64,000 nt of DNA from Thermomicrobiaceae bacterium (GTDB taxonomy: Bacteria; Chloroflexota; Chloroflexia; Thermomicrobiales; Thermomicrobiaceae). The stretch spans positions 1-64,000 of the forward strand of contig JADBJL010000023.1 of NCBI GenBank assembly GCA_014874455.1, given 5' to 3'. Each line of letters starts with the position of its first letter. Positions within the stretch are counted from its first letter, which is position 1. This document shows, in pieces, positions 1 to 9,600 of this stretch. Below the pieces are notes generated by a model. That model did not search any database. It saw only the letters and a list, made by a program, of their open reading frames with translations, and was not told the DNA's origin. The translations under genes and the position numbers were made by a program.

Positions 1-191
1 GCCAGCGACTCCACGCTCGCTCCTCCCATCGCCAGCCCAGCCACGCCGCCCCCGCGTGGCCCCCCAAGTATTCACCACCTAACCACGCCCGCAAAGCACT
101 CGGAAGCCGGAGCGAACCGCCGGGCATCTCGGCGTACCCTTCACCGGGAGTGCCAGAACCCTGAGGCGCCATGTGGTAAACTGCGCCAACG
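1..191. other. window edge, no gene recognised
   Basis: I see no convincing coding frame here. The few open frames have arginine- and proline-rich shadow composition and lack ribosome sites. It may be the end of an intergenic region whose neighbour lies outside the window. Confidence 0.4.
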
Positions 192-608
192 ATGAGCGCG
201 GTACGGTATCTGGCGAACCATCGGCAACATGTGGGGTTGACGGCGCTCCTCGCGCTGGCCGTCGCACTCCACCTCACACTCTACGACGCTGACCACTCCT
301 TCCAGTGGCCCTTCAGCGTGCGTATGCAGCCCGAGTTCTACAACGCTCACGGCAACGCTCACGGCGGCGTGCCAGAGCGGTGGTACGATGATGCGGCCCT
401 GGTGCATCCTGGTGACGACTCGCCTCGAGGGGCTTGCTCCACGTCGGAGGCACGCGTCGAGCCACGCTCAGCCATGCTCGGTGGAGCGCTGCCGAGACTC
501 GCTGTCGCCCCTGTCGATTGTCCTGGCGAGAGCCGATCACCCTCATCGCCATCAGTACGCCCGATTGGGCCGGAAAGACAAGCCCTCCTGCAACGCTTCA
601 CGCTGTGA
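192..608 (+). CDS. possible small membrane-anchored protein, doubtful
   Basis: The frame opens with about 15 mostly polar residues and then a hydrophobic stretch (residues 16-31, LTALLALAVALHLTLY) that could be a signal anchor. A His/Asn-rich segment (NAHGNAHGG) follows. After residue 75 the composition becomes Ser/Arg/Pro-rich and looks non-coding. There is no clear ribosome site before the ATG. It lies just upstream of a multicopper oxidase, so a short metal-related secreted protein is conceivable, but no family is recognised. Confidence 0.25.
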   Translation: MSAVRYLANHRQHVGLTALLALAVALHLTLYDADHSFQWPFSVRMQPEFYNAHGNAHGGVPERWYDDAALVHPGDDSPRGACSTSEARVEPRSAMLGGALPRLAVAPVDCPGESRSPSSPSVRPIGPERQALLQRFTL

Positions 609-693
609 CGGCCGGGCGGGCCATCAGGTATGGCCCGCAGCCACCGCCGCCGTTCAACCGGATCGCGAAGCGTGTCGGGAGGGAGAATCCAGC

Positions 694-1737
694 ATGCGTT
701 CCGTACTCCTAGGGCTGATCGTGCTCGCCCTGCTCCTCGGCGGGGTCGGCGTCTGGTGGATTGCGCGTTCCAGCACGCCGACTCCCGGGAATGGCCCAGG
801 TATGACGGCTTCGCTCGAGGAGGTGAGGGCGACGCCGACCTCCAGCGTGCCACTCGCTGAGGCCGAGCGGGGCGGCCAGCCACTCGAGTACACGATGGAC
901 GGTGACGTCAAGGTGTTCAGGCTGACCGTCAGCGCGGTGCGCTGGCCGATCCTCCCCGACGTCTCGGTGGTCGCTCTCGCCTACAACGGGCAAGTGCCGG
1001 GGCCGACGATCCGGGTTGTCCAGGGTGACACGATCCGCGTCGTCCTCCGCAACGAACTGGACGAGCCGACAACCATCCACTGGCATGGGATCGAGGTACC
1101 CAACGCGATGGATGGCGTGCCCGATGTGACGCAGCGACCGGTCGGGCCCGGTGAGGAGTTCAGCTACGAGTTCACCGTCACTCAAGCGGGAACCTTTATG
1201 TACCACTCGCATTACGAGGCCACGCAAGCCACGCGGGGCCTCGGCGGCGCCTTTGTCATCGAGCCGAAGGACGGCGACTCCGTGCAGGCCGATCTCGATA
1301 TCCCGCTGGTGTTGCAGGAGTGGGGCATCGATCCCGCGACCGGAGAGCCGCTCGGGGACATGCCGGGCATGCCTGGGATGTCGATGACCAATTTCTTCAC
1401 GATCAACGGCAAGGCCTTCCCGGCGACGGAGCCGATCCGGGTCAAGCAGGGACAGCGGGTTCGGCTGCGGTTGATCAACTTCGCCTCCGAGGTGCCGCAT
1501 CCAATCCACCTCCACGGCCAGCCCTTCAAAGTGATCGCCAAGGACGGCTACCCCTGGGATGGGCCAATCGCGGTGACCCAGCTCGTCGGGGCAGGCGAGA
1601 CCTATGACCTGCTCTTCACCGCGGAGAACCCTGGTACCTGGCTGCTCCACTGCCACGTCCCGCACCACACCACCAACAACGGTGAGGAGATGGGTGGGAT
1701 GATCCTGCAGATAGTGGTTGAGCCAGCGAGCGGTTGA
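694..1737 (+). CDS. two-domain multicopper oxidase (laccase-like), membrane-anchored
   Basis: This enzyme probably oxidises phenolic or metal substrates outside the membrane while reducing O2 to water. The start ATG at 694 follows a GGGAGGGAG site; the frame is open further upstream but without coding character. Residues 1-23 form a signal peptide or anchor. All copper-ligand blocks are visible: HWHG at 129-132, HSH at 171-173, HPIHLHG at 269-275 and HCH at 319-321 with H325 and a downstream Met. At 347 residues it is shorter than three-domain laccases (about 500), so it has two cupredoxin domains. A GMPGMPGM stretch (about 224-231) is Met-rich, as in copper-handling oxidases. A secreted YtkA-like lipoprotein follows. 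The exact substrate cannot be told from sequence. Confidence 0.9.
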   Translation: MRSVLLGLIVLALLLGGVGVWWIARSSTPTPGNGPGMTASLEEVRATPTSSVPLAEAERGGQPLEYTMDGDVKVFRLTVSAVRWPILPDVSVVALAYNGQVPGPTIRVVQGDTIRVVLRNELDEPTTIHWHGIEVPNAMDGVPDVTQRPVGPGEEFSYEFTVTQAGTFMYHSHYEATQATRGLGGAFVIEPKDGDSVQADLDIPLVLQEWGIDPATGEPLGDMPGMPGMSMTNFFTINGKAFPATEPIRVKQGQRVRLRLINFASEVPHPIHLHGQPFKVIAKDGYPWDGPIAVTQLVGAGETYDLLFTAENPGTWLLHCHVPHHTTNNGEEMGGMILQIVVEPASG

Positions 1738-1806
1738 GCGCTGGTCTTCTCGAGAATACCCGCGATGAACACGGATGCACTGGTGAGAATGGACGGGAGA
1801 GAGCCG

Positions 1807-2232
1807 ATGTCGATGCTGCGAGCCCCAGAGTTCCGGCTGGCAACTGGCATCCTGGCATTGCTGATGCTCGCCGCCACACTCGCGGCGTGTGGCTCAAGGA
1901 GCATCTCCGATACCAACACGGCGTCTGGTGAGGGAAAGGCAACGGTCACGCTCACGGTTGATCCAGATCCCCCCGTTGCGAACCAAGAGGCGAGGCTCAC
2001 TATCCAGGTGAGGGACGCGAGCGGGAAGGGGGTACCGGGGGCCAACGTCGAAGTCGTCGCCGAGCACGCCGGCATGGACATGGGGAAGCTCACCGGTGTC
2101 GCAACGGACGTTGGCGGTGGAACGTACACGACAGCGATCACCCCGACGATGGCGGGGACGTGGAAGGTGCGCGTCACTGTCGACATGGATGGCAAAACGC
2201 AGCAGGCCACCTTCGAGCTGCAGGTGAAGTAG
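1807..2232 (+). CDS. YtkA/FixH-like lipoprotein
   Basis: The 141-residue protein starts at the ATG after GGGAGAGA; an in-frame ATG at 1765 is a weaker choice. It has a lipoprotein signal with lipobox LAAC (Cys at about residue 21). Residues 40-141 resemble the YtkA/FixH-like immunoglobulin fold, with phrases such as DPDPPVANQEARLTI, a GMDMG stretch and a C-terminal GTWKVRVTVDMDG strand pair. Such domains occur in copper-delivery and respiratory-assembly proteins. Its place 70 bases after a multicopper oxidase suggests shared expression and a periplasmic copper-related role, which is inference. The lipobox needs the Lgt enzyme encoded next. Confidence 0.8.
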   Translation: MSMLRAPEFRLATGILALLMLAATLAACGSRSISDTNTASGEGKATVTLTVDPDPPVANQEARLTIQVRDASGKGVPGANVEVVAEHAGMDMGKLTGVATDVGGGTYTTAITPTMAGTWKVRVTVDMDGKTQQATFELQVK

Positions 2233-2458
2233 CACCGACGCCGAGCGCGGTCATCACTGCTTCCACAGGAGCCCTCTGATCCGCCCAGTAGTCGATCGCG
2301 ACGGTCACGCCGGCCGCCAGCTCGCGAAGGGGGCATGGCGGCCGGCGGTATGCCCGCCTCGGCTGCGAGGCAACCGATAGGGAGCGCAACGAATCGCGAA
2401 TCCAGTTCAGGCTGTGGCAGACTAGGGGGTAGGAACCAGGGTAACCGGAGGTACAGGG

Positions 2459-3268
2459 ATGCTCCACATCGAGATCGGGATCGACCCGGTCATTGCCCAG
2501 ATCGGCCCGCTCACGCTGCGCTGGTACGGGCTCGCGATCGCGGTGTCGATTATCATCGCGGTTGTCATCACCCGGCGTGAGCTGTTGCGCCGCGGCATCT
2601 ATCCCACCAATTACGACACCCTCGTCTTCTGGACAGTCGTCGGCGGCATCCTCGGTGCCCGGCTCTTTCACGTCCTCGAGTATCCGGAACGCTTTATCGA
2701 GAACCCTCTGAAAATCCTCGCGTTCCAGGAGGGTGGGCTAGCGATCTACGGCGCGGTGACCGGGGGCCTCCTGACCGTCGCGATCCTGTCCCGGATCTTT
2801 CGGCTCCCGTTTCTCCAGTTGGCTGACTCCATCGCTCCCGGCCTCGTGCTCGCCCAGGCATTCGGCCGATTCGGCTGCATCGTGAACGGCGACGCCTGGG
2901 GCGCGCCGACGAACTGGCCCTTCGCGTTTGTCTACACGAACCCGGAGGCCTTGCTGCCGCGTGACTTGCTCAACGTGCCCACGCACCCCTATCCGGTGTA
3001 CGACATGGCGCTCAACCTCGCGGTCTTTGTGGTTCTCTGGCAGCTCCGCAAGCGTCAGATGCCGCCGGGTACGCTCTTTGCCACCTTCGTCGCTCTCTAT
3101 GCGGCCGGGCGCTTCGTGATCAGTTTTGTGCGGCAGGAGCGAATCTGGTTCTGGGGCTTGCAGGAGGCCCAGGTCGTTGCCATTGTTGCCCTGCTCGCTG
3201 CGCTCGTCACTCTCGCCTGGCTGCGCTGGCTCCGCCAGGCGGCGCCAGCTTCGGCTGCCGGCGATTAG
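2459..3268 (+). CDS. lgt: phosphatidylglycerol--prolipoprotein diacylglyceryl transferase
   Basis: This integral membrane enzyme moves a diacylglyceryl group from phosphatidylglycerol to the lipobox Cys of prolipoproteins, the first step in lipoprotein maturation. At 269 residues it matches the family. Hallmarks are RWYGLAIA near the N-terminus, the HVLEYPERF block, GGLAIYGAVTGG and the signature GRFGCIVNGDAWG (about residues 138-150). Seven hydrophobic segments are visible. ATG 2459 follows a good GGAGG site. The preceding gene encodes a lipoprotein substrate, but 226 bases separate them, so it probably has its own promoter. Confidence 0.96.
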   Translation: MLHIEIGIDPVIAQIGPLTLRWYGLAIAVSIIIAVVITRRELLRRGIYPTNYDTLVFWTVVGGILGARLFHVLEYPERFIENPLKILAFQEGGLAIYGAVTGGLLTVAILSRIFRLPFLQLADSIAPGLVLAQAFGRFGCIVNGDAWGAPTNWPFAFVYTNPEALLPRDLLNVPTHPYPVYDMALNLAVFVVLWQLRKRQMPPGTLFATFVALYAAGRFVISFVRQERIWFWGLQEAQVVAIVALLAALVTLAWLRWLRQAAPASAAGD

Positions 3269-3390
3269 AGTCACCTGATGCCATCCAACGCCCATGCGCG
3301 TGTGAGGGCAGTGATGCTCACCAGCGCTGGCGGCAAGTGCGGGCTGCTCGGAGTGGTTCCGCCGTACGCTATCCCATGCCGGCTCCGGGG

Positions 3391-4602
3391 CTAGGCTCGC
3401 AGCACGGCTCGGACATCACGCGCGAAGCCGACCGAGTCCAGGAACGCCTCGGTGACGAGGCTGGGACGCAGGCCAGTCCGGTCTACCCCATCCCAGTTCG
3501 CCTGCTCGTAGGCTAGCACGCTGGCCAGTACCTCGCCCAGCTCGCCCTCGTGCTCCAGCAGCGCGCGGGCCACGTCTTCAGACAGCGGCAGCATCTCCAC
3601 CACCTTCGACATCGGCAGGTCGAGGAGCGCGTCCAGCACCGAGAGCAAGCCGACCAGGAAGTAGCTCTCCCGGTTGAACCGACCCATCGCCCCGGCCAGC
3701 AGCTCGCACATCCGCGCGCGGACGATCGCGGTGGTCATCAGCTCGTGCGGTTTGCCGGTGACACCAGCCATCACGATCAAGCTAAGCCACGCGCTGACCA
3801 GCCGCGTGCCGAGCAGGAGCAGCGCCTGCCGCACCGACTCGATCCGCGTGCGGCGGCCATACCAGACGGAGTTGACGAGGCGCAGCAGCTTGTAGGTCAA
3901 GCCGACGTCCTGGGAGATCAGCGCCTCGAGCTCGGCGAAGTCGGCCTCCGGATCTTGCAGCCGGGTCAGCAGCAGCAGCGGCGTTCGGCTCGCCGGGCTG
4001 CGCCGGCCACGGACGACGTCGGGCTGGTAGAGGAAGGAACCCTGAAAGTAGTCGAAGCCCAGATCGCGGCAGCGGGCGAAGTCTTGATAGCTCTCGACCC
4101 CACCGGCCAGCAGCCGGACGCCGTGGCGCTGGAGCGGTGTCATGAGTTCCCGAAGCGCCGCGGCATCGCGCCCCCGCGCGTCCACCCTCACGACATCCGC
4201 TATCTCAATCAGCGGGAGCAGAGCCGACTGTCCGGCGAATCCATCCACGGCTACCGCGCAGCCTGCGGCCATCAAGCGCTTGGCCACCTCGAGCACCGAG
4301 TGATCGGCCGCGACCCGCTCGTCGAGCTGGACGACGAGCCGCTCACCAGGCAGCGCTGGGACGAGATCCTCTAGCAGCAAGAGAACCAGCTCGCTCGGCA
4401 GGTTGAGAAAGGCGAGCTTGTCGCCGACGATCGCGTCCAGGCCGATCTCGACCAGCGTGTCGAGCACGAGCTGCGCGGCCGCGCGCTTGCTCTCCAAGCC
4501 GCCGTTCGCACGGGCCCCGATCGGCTGCAGGTACAGCTCGTAGCCGGCGACCTCGAGCCCGCGGTCGTAGATCGGCTGTCTTCCAATATAGATGTCACGC
4601 AC
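3391..4602 (-). CDS. EAL-HDOD domain signalling protein (YuxH-like)
   Basis: The 403-residue protein starts at GTG (4602) behind GGGAGGAG. Residues 1-200 form an EAL-type phosphodiesterase fold opening with IYIGRQPIYDR. The catalytic EAL motif is replaced (YELYLQPIG), so c-di-GMP hydrolysis is unlikely and a ligand-binding or scaffold role is more probable. Residues 205-400 form an HDOD domain (SQDVGLTYKLLRLVNS, IESVRQALLLLGTR). This architecture matches the CdgJ/YuxH group of motility and signalling proteins. It stands alone, convergent with lgt. Confidence 0.88.
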   Translation of the reverse strand: MRDIYIGRQPIYDRGLEVAGYELYLQPIGARANGGLESKRAAAQLVLDTLVEIGLDAIVGDKLAFLNLPSELVLLLLEDLVPALPGERLVVQLDERVAADHSVLEVAKRLMAAGCAVAVDGFAGQSALLPLIEIADVVRVDARGRDAAALRELMTPLQRHGVRLLAGGVESYQDFARCRDLGFDYFQGSFLYQPDVVRGRRSPASRTPLLLLTRLQDPEADFAELEALISQDVGLTYKLLRLVNSVWYGRRTRIESVRQALLLLGTRLVSAWLSLIVMAGVTGKPHELMTTAIVRARMCELLAGAMGRFNRESYFLVGLLSVLDALLDLPMSKVVEMLPLSEDVARALLEHEGELGEVLASVLAYEQANWDGVDRTGLRPSLVTEAFLDSVGFARDVRAVLRA

Positions 4603-4703
4603 GGTCGAACTCCTCCCATAGTCGGGGTTCGACCGTGCCGGCCGTGAGCGGGATAGGAAGAGATTCCTAGGTGGAGGATGGACTGCCGTCCCACTCAGGC
4701 CAC

Positions 4704-6017
4704 TCAGCCGCCCGATGCCAGCTCGCGCCAGACGGGGCCGTCGGGATAGGCATAGGTCTCCAGCGATTCCGGCTTCATGGCGATGCTGTAGCCTGGCTGC
4801 GTCGGAACCTGGTAGCGGGCCTCTCGGATCACCACCGGGTCGAGGAAGTGCTCGTGCAGGTGATCGACGTACTCAATCACCCGGTTCTCCATCGAGCCAC
4901 TCACGGCGATGAAGTCGAACATCGCCAGGTGCTGCACGTACTCGCACAGCCCCACCCCGCCAGCGTGCGGGCAGACCGGCACCCCGAACTTGGCCGCCAG
5001 CAACAGCACCGCCAGCACCTCGTTCACCCCTCCGAGCCGGCAGGCATCGATCTGGCAGAAGCGAATGGCCTGCGCCTGCATCAATTGCTTGAAGAGCACC
5101 CGGTTGGCGCAGTGCTCGCCGGTCGCCACGCCGATCGGGGCAAGCTCGCGCGCAATATTCGCGTGGCCCAGCACGTCGTCCGGGTGCGTCGGCTCCTCGA
5201 TCCACCAGGGGTCGAACTCGGCCAGCTCCCGCATCCAGGCGATCGCCTCCGGTACGTCCCAGCGCTGGTTCGCGTCCATCATCAGCTTGCGCCCCGGCCC
5301 GATCGCCTCTCGGATCAGGTGAGCCCGGCGGCGGTCGGCTTCCAGATCCTCTCCCACCTTCATCTTGATGGCGTCGAAGCCCTGGGCCACCGCCTCCCGG
5401 CTGAGCGCCAGTACCTGCTCGTCCGGGTAGCCGAGCCAGCCGGCCGAGGTCGTGTAGGCCGGGTAGCCCTTCGCCAGCAGCTCCTGCTCACGCTCGGCAC
5501 GCGAGGGAGCCTGCCGCCGCAGGATCTCGAGCGCCTCGTCCGGCGTCAGCGCGTCGGTGATGTGGCGGAAGGGGATGCAGGAGACGAGTTGCTCCGGGGT
5601 GAGATCGGCCAGCAGCTTCCAGACCGGCTTGCCCTCGGCCCTCGCCCAGAGATCCCAGACCGCGTTGACCACGGCCGCGGTGGCCAGGTGGATCACACCC
5701 TTCTCCGGCCCCACCCAGCGGAGCTGACCGTCGGCGGTGAGCCGGTACCAGAACCGGACGAAGTCCGCGGTAATATCTTCCAGCCGTTGCCCGACCACGA
5801 AGGGCGCCAGCGAGCGCACAGCAGCGACGCACAGCTCGTTACCCCGGCCAATGGTGAAAGTGAGCCCGTGGCCCTCGAGGCCAGAGCTGTCGGTCTCGAG
5901 GACGACGTAGGCAGCGGAGTAGTCCGGATCCGGATGCATAGCGTCGGAACCGGCCAGCGTCCGCGAGGTCGGAAACCGCACGTCGTGAACCTGAATCCCG
6001 GTGATCGTCGTCGGCAT
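4704..6017 (-). CDS. L-fuconate dehydratase, enolase superfamily
   Basis: The 437-residue enzyme should dehydrate L-fuconate to 2-keto-3-deoxy-L-fuconate in L-fucose catabolism. The N-terminal half carries the fuconate-dehydratase signature [26 protein letters not shown] (here split for reading: [10 protein letters not shown], then [13 protein letters not shown]). Catalytic blocks are IKMKVG (KxK base), MMDANQRW (metal Asp), [10 protein letters not shown] (metal Glu), the GEHCANR metal/acid segment and CPHAGGVGL (His base). Length matches the family (about 440). No other fucose genes lie beside it, so it may work with genes elsewhere. A second enolase-superfamily gene at 43.2 kb is only distantly related. 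Confidence 0.9.
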   Translation of the reverse strand: MPTTITGIQVHDVRFPTSRTLAGSDAMHPDPDYSAAYVVLETDSSGLEGHGLTFTIGRGNELCVAAVRSLAPFVVGQRLEDITADFVRFWYRLTADGQLRWVGPEKGVIHLATAAVVNAVWDLWARAEGKPVWKLLADLTPEQLVSCIPFRHITDALTPDEALEILRRQAPSRAEREQELLAKGYPAYTTSAGWLGYPDEQVLALSREAVAQGFDAIKMKVGEDLEADRRRAHLIREAIGPGRKLMMDANQRWDVPEAIAWMRELAEFDPWWIEEPTHPDDVLGHANIARELAPIGVATGEHCANRVLFKQLMQAQAIRFCQIDACRLGGVNEVLAVLLLAAKFGVPVCPHAGGVGLCEYVQHLAMFDFIAVSGSMENRVIEYVDHLHEHFLDPVVIREARYQVPTQPGYSIAMKPESLETYAYPDGPVWRELASGG

Positions 6018-6101
6018 GCCTCGCCTCCCCTCTCTTCGAGACCCTTCACGATCTTTATGTCTTGCCTTGCGCGATTGGCCGCCAGCAGCGCGGCGCGCCG
6101 C

Positions 6102-6686
6102 TCACGCTGTCTCGCCAGGCTGGGTGGGCGGTGCCAGATGCACCGGCAGCCGGACGGCACGGAGCGTCAGGCCGTCGTCCTCGAACCGCACCCAGCCGAG
6201 CGCCTCCAGCAGCCGGAGATAGGCCCCCAACTCACGCCGTCGAATGGGTGGCACGCTCGCTGCCCCCGACTCCACCTGAGCCAGGTCATGCTCGAGCAGT
6301 GCCTCGGCCAGAGTGAAGATGCTGGCCTTCCCGTCTCGCAGCGCGCTCGCGACCAGCCTGGCCAGCCGGTGCGCGGACACCAGGCGCTCGAGCAGCGCGG
6401 CGTCCGCCGCGACGGCGGCCCCCTCCGGCGCGCGGCGGAACTTGCGGTTGCCTTTGGGCTGGCGCGGGCTGGAACCCGGCGCGAAGTCGGCCTCATGCTC
6501 GCACTGTCCGAGCAGCGGACAACCGTGCGCGTCGCACGGTGGGATCCGCGTGTCGATCGGGGTCAGCAGCCCGAGCCCGGCCAGCAGGCCGAAGTGAATC
6601 CCGGTTCGGGGCTCGTGGTAGTGCCGGCAGGCGATGCCTTCACCGATCTCGCTCAGGAGCTGCTGGATCCGCCGGGGATCGGCCAT
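6102..6686 (-). CDS. uncharacterised four-cysteine protein, partner of Dna2-like helicase
   Basis: The family is unknown to me. ATG 6686 is chosen because AGGAGG lies 6-7 bases upstream; a GTG at 6701 overlaps the stop of the preceding gene and lacks a site. The 194-residue protein has four cysteines (C20, C51, C56, C62; spacing Cx4Cx5C for the last three) among several histidines, which may bind zinc or an iron-sulfur cluster. The C-terminal half (about 95-194) is helical and ends in a winged-helix-like section (ALGWVRFEDDGLTLRAVRL). It is the last gene of a three-gene unit and is probably co-translated with the nuclease-helicase. Confidence 0.7.
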   Translation of the reverse strand: MADPRRIQQLLSEIGEGIACRHYHEPRTGIHFGLLAGLGLLTPIDTRIPPCDAHGCPLLGQCEHEADFAPGSSPRQPKGNRKFRRAPEGAAVAADAALLERLVSAHRLARLVASALRDGKASIFTLAEALLEHDLAQVESGAASVPPIRRRELGAYLRLLEALGWVRFEDDGLTLRAVRLPVHLAPPTQPGETA

Positions 6687-6697
6687 CGGCGTCCTCC

Positions 6698-9600
6698 TCA
6701 CGACAGGCTCTGGCTCTCGAGCACGCGTGCTTGCCCTTGCCGCTCCAGTCGCTCGATCTCCGCGAAGAACGCCCGGTAGTACCGCCGGGCCTCGTCCTCC
6801 TCCGGCCGGCCAGCGTCGCGGGTGAACGTCGAGCGGTCACCGACGATGACCAGTGCCCGACGCGCGCGGGAGATGGCGACGTTCATCCGGCGCCAGTCGG
6901 CATGCAGCCGGCCGATGGCGGCCTCGTCGTTGCTGTTGACCAGGCTGACCACGATCACCTCGCGCTCGCTGCCCTGAAAGCGATCGACCGTATCGACCCG
7001 TGCCTCGGCCAGCGCTGGGTCACGCCGCAGCAGCTCTTGCCGGATGCGAGTGTTCTGCCGCCGGTAGGGGGAAATGACGCCGATGCCCCGAGCTACGTCC
7101 CGGCGCAGCTCGGGGGGTAGGGAGCAGACGAGCCCGCCGAGCAGCGTGGCGATGACCTCCGCCTCGCGCGGGTTGTCACGCGCCTCGTCCGGCGAGCGGC
7201 CAGCAATGAAGCGCGCTCCGCTGTCGCGCGCGCCCGGGTCACGCTCGGTCGTCACCAGGACGACCGGCGGCCCGCTCCAGACCGAGCCTGGTGGCGTGGA
7301 GAGCCCCAGGTCGGCGAGCCAGCCAGCCAGTGTCTGCTCGGCGACTGTTCGTGTGCCGGGTACCAGGCGCCCCTCGTAGAAGGTCTCGCTGACCAGGGTA
7401 CAGATCGGCGCGTTCATCCGGTACTGCTCGGTCAGGGTGATCAGCGCGTGCGGGTAGAGGCGAGCCAGCCGCTCGAAGGCCGAGGTGCGCAGGCTGTCGC
7501 CCGCTTCCAGGCCGAGCTGGCGGAATGCCTCGGGCACCGGCGGGGGGATCAGCTCGTCCGAGACGACCGGCGGGAGCTGGCGGTGGTCGCCGACCAACAC
7601 CAGGCGGCCAGCGTAGCCAGGCGGGAGGTGACGCAGCGCTTGCAGCATGGCCGGCTCGGTCGCCTGCCCAGCCTCGTCGACGATCACCAGCTCGAAGCTG
7701 AGCCCCCGCAGCTCGGCGGAGTCGGCTGAGCCCAGCGTGCCGACGAAGATGCCGCCATGGTCGTGGCAGGTCTGTGCTCGCCGGATCAGCCGGAAGAGGG
7801 CTCCGGCCCCGTCTTGGGCCAGATCGGCCTGTTCCAGCGCCTCGCGCGCACCAGCCCGCTCGGCCAGTGTCTGGCGAGCGACCCGCTCGTCCATGTCGGA
7901 ACGGCGTGCACCGATCCGGATGACGAACGGCGCCACCTCCGGAAACCGGTCGAGCAGCTTAAGCACGACCTCGTCGGCGGCGCGGTGGGTGTTCGTCAGG
8001 ATGAGCACCGGGCGGTGGTCTCGCTCAGCCCGGCCGTCGTAGTCGAAGAGGTGCCGGGCCAGAAAGGTGCGCGCCAGGTGGGCGATCAACGAGGTCTTGC
8101 CGGTGCCGGGTGGCCCCTGGATCAACAGCAGGTCTCCGGGCTGGAGCGCCAGCGCCGCTGCCAGCGCGCGCCGCTGGGTCTCGTTCAGGTCGGGCGCTGG
8201 CGGCGTCGGAGCCTGGCCTGGCAGGGATGGCCGCTCGACGCCCAGCAGGATCCGCGCCAGGCGCGGAAGCTCCTCCGCCTGCACCTTGCGTCCCCGGACG
8301 CCGGTGCTGGCCACGGCGGACACCAGGAAATCGGTCAACCCTTCGAGTTGCCACTGGCGCATGTCGTACCCGCCGACGAGGTCGACGCGGTAGGTTTCCT
8401 CGACAGCGACGCGGTCATTCAGGCGGACGACGAGTTCGCGCTCGCCCATGGCCTTCACGGTACCCTCGACCGAGAAGATCTGGCCAGGCGCGCGCGTCTC
8501 CGGCGTCACCAGCACCCGGTCGTCCTCGCGGATCCGCGTCTCGATCCGCTCGTCGCGGGTAAAAATGGCATCGAGTCCGTCCTGCCGAGCCAGCCGCAGC
8601 CGGCCGATCGTGACCCCCTCGGACTGCTCCAGCGTTTCGGCCGGCGTGTTGACCAGGTGGAAGAGCAGCTCGCGCGAGGCTCGCTCCTCGGCCTTGAGCT
8701 GGCGGTGGAACCAGGCCCAGTAGGCGAAGAGGCGGTTGGGAGCATAGCGGAAGAGCGAGTAAAGCGGCTGCCCAGCGTGTTTGGTGCCATAGAGACAGAC
8801 ACTCCGGTGCTGCGCGGGGCAGATCCGGCACGGCGGCCAGTCCCGGAGGAACTCGAAGCTGCCGCCTAACTCGCGCAGCCGCCAGTCGTCGCCCGCCCGA
8901 TCGAGCAGGTAGCGGTCGTAGCCGGTAAAGAGGCCAGTCGACACACAGTAGCCGATGTTGCGCGCCTGGGCGATGAGGTCGACGACGCGCTCGTCGCGGG
9001 TCGAGAGATCCAGCCTGAGGCGGCGGGTCAGCGGGTGCTGTTCGAGCGGCAGCGGCTTGATGCGCGCGCCTCGGATCTCTTCGACCACCGCCTCGGCACG
9101 CTGCTCGCCGAGGCTGTACAGGATCTCCCGGTACGCTAGGGCTTGCAGTCCACCCGGGTGGCGATCGCCGGTCTGCGGATCCTGCTCGGCGTCCATCCCG
9201 CTGGTCTTGATCTCGACGATCCGCAGCGGGCCACCGTCGAGCGGCTGCTCGATCCGATCCGCTCGCCCGGAGATGCCCCGCGACGGCGCGTAGAAGAGGC
9301 GCTCCAGGTACAGTCGGAGGGCTTTCCCCTCCCAGCGGTGCCGGCAGTAGTCCAGGATCTCGTCGACCACCTCGAGCGGCTGCCGGTGGTCTTGAAGCGG
9401 CCCGGCGCTGAGCTTGAGGCACAGCGTGGTCAACCACTCGACCCAGACGCGGCGCACTCCCTCGAGGTAAGCGATGCGTGCCTGCTCCAGATCGCCACCC
9501 GCCACGAAGACAGCGGCCGCCCGGCGGTACCCCTCGTGGATAGCCCGCCCGCGGATATCGCCACCACTTTCACGCGAGCGGAGAACGTCGTAACTGATGC

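Noticed and set aside
4671..6779. Long plus-strand open frame of about 700 codons
   Set aside because: It is antisense to L-fuconate dehydratase and its neighbours, rich in Arg/Gln/His, and created by GC-rich codon bias. The minus-strand genes have clear family motifs.
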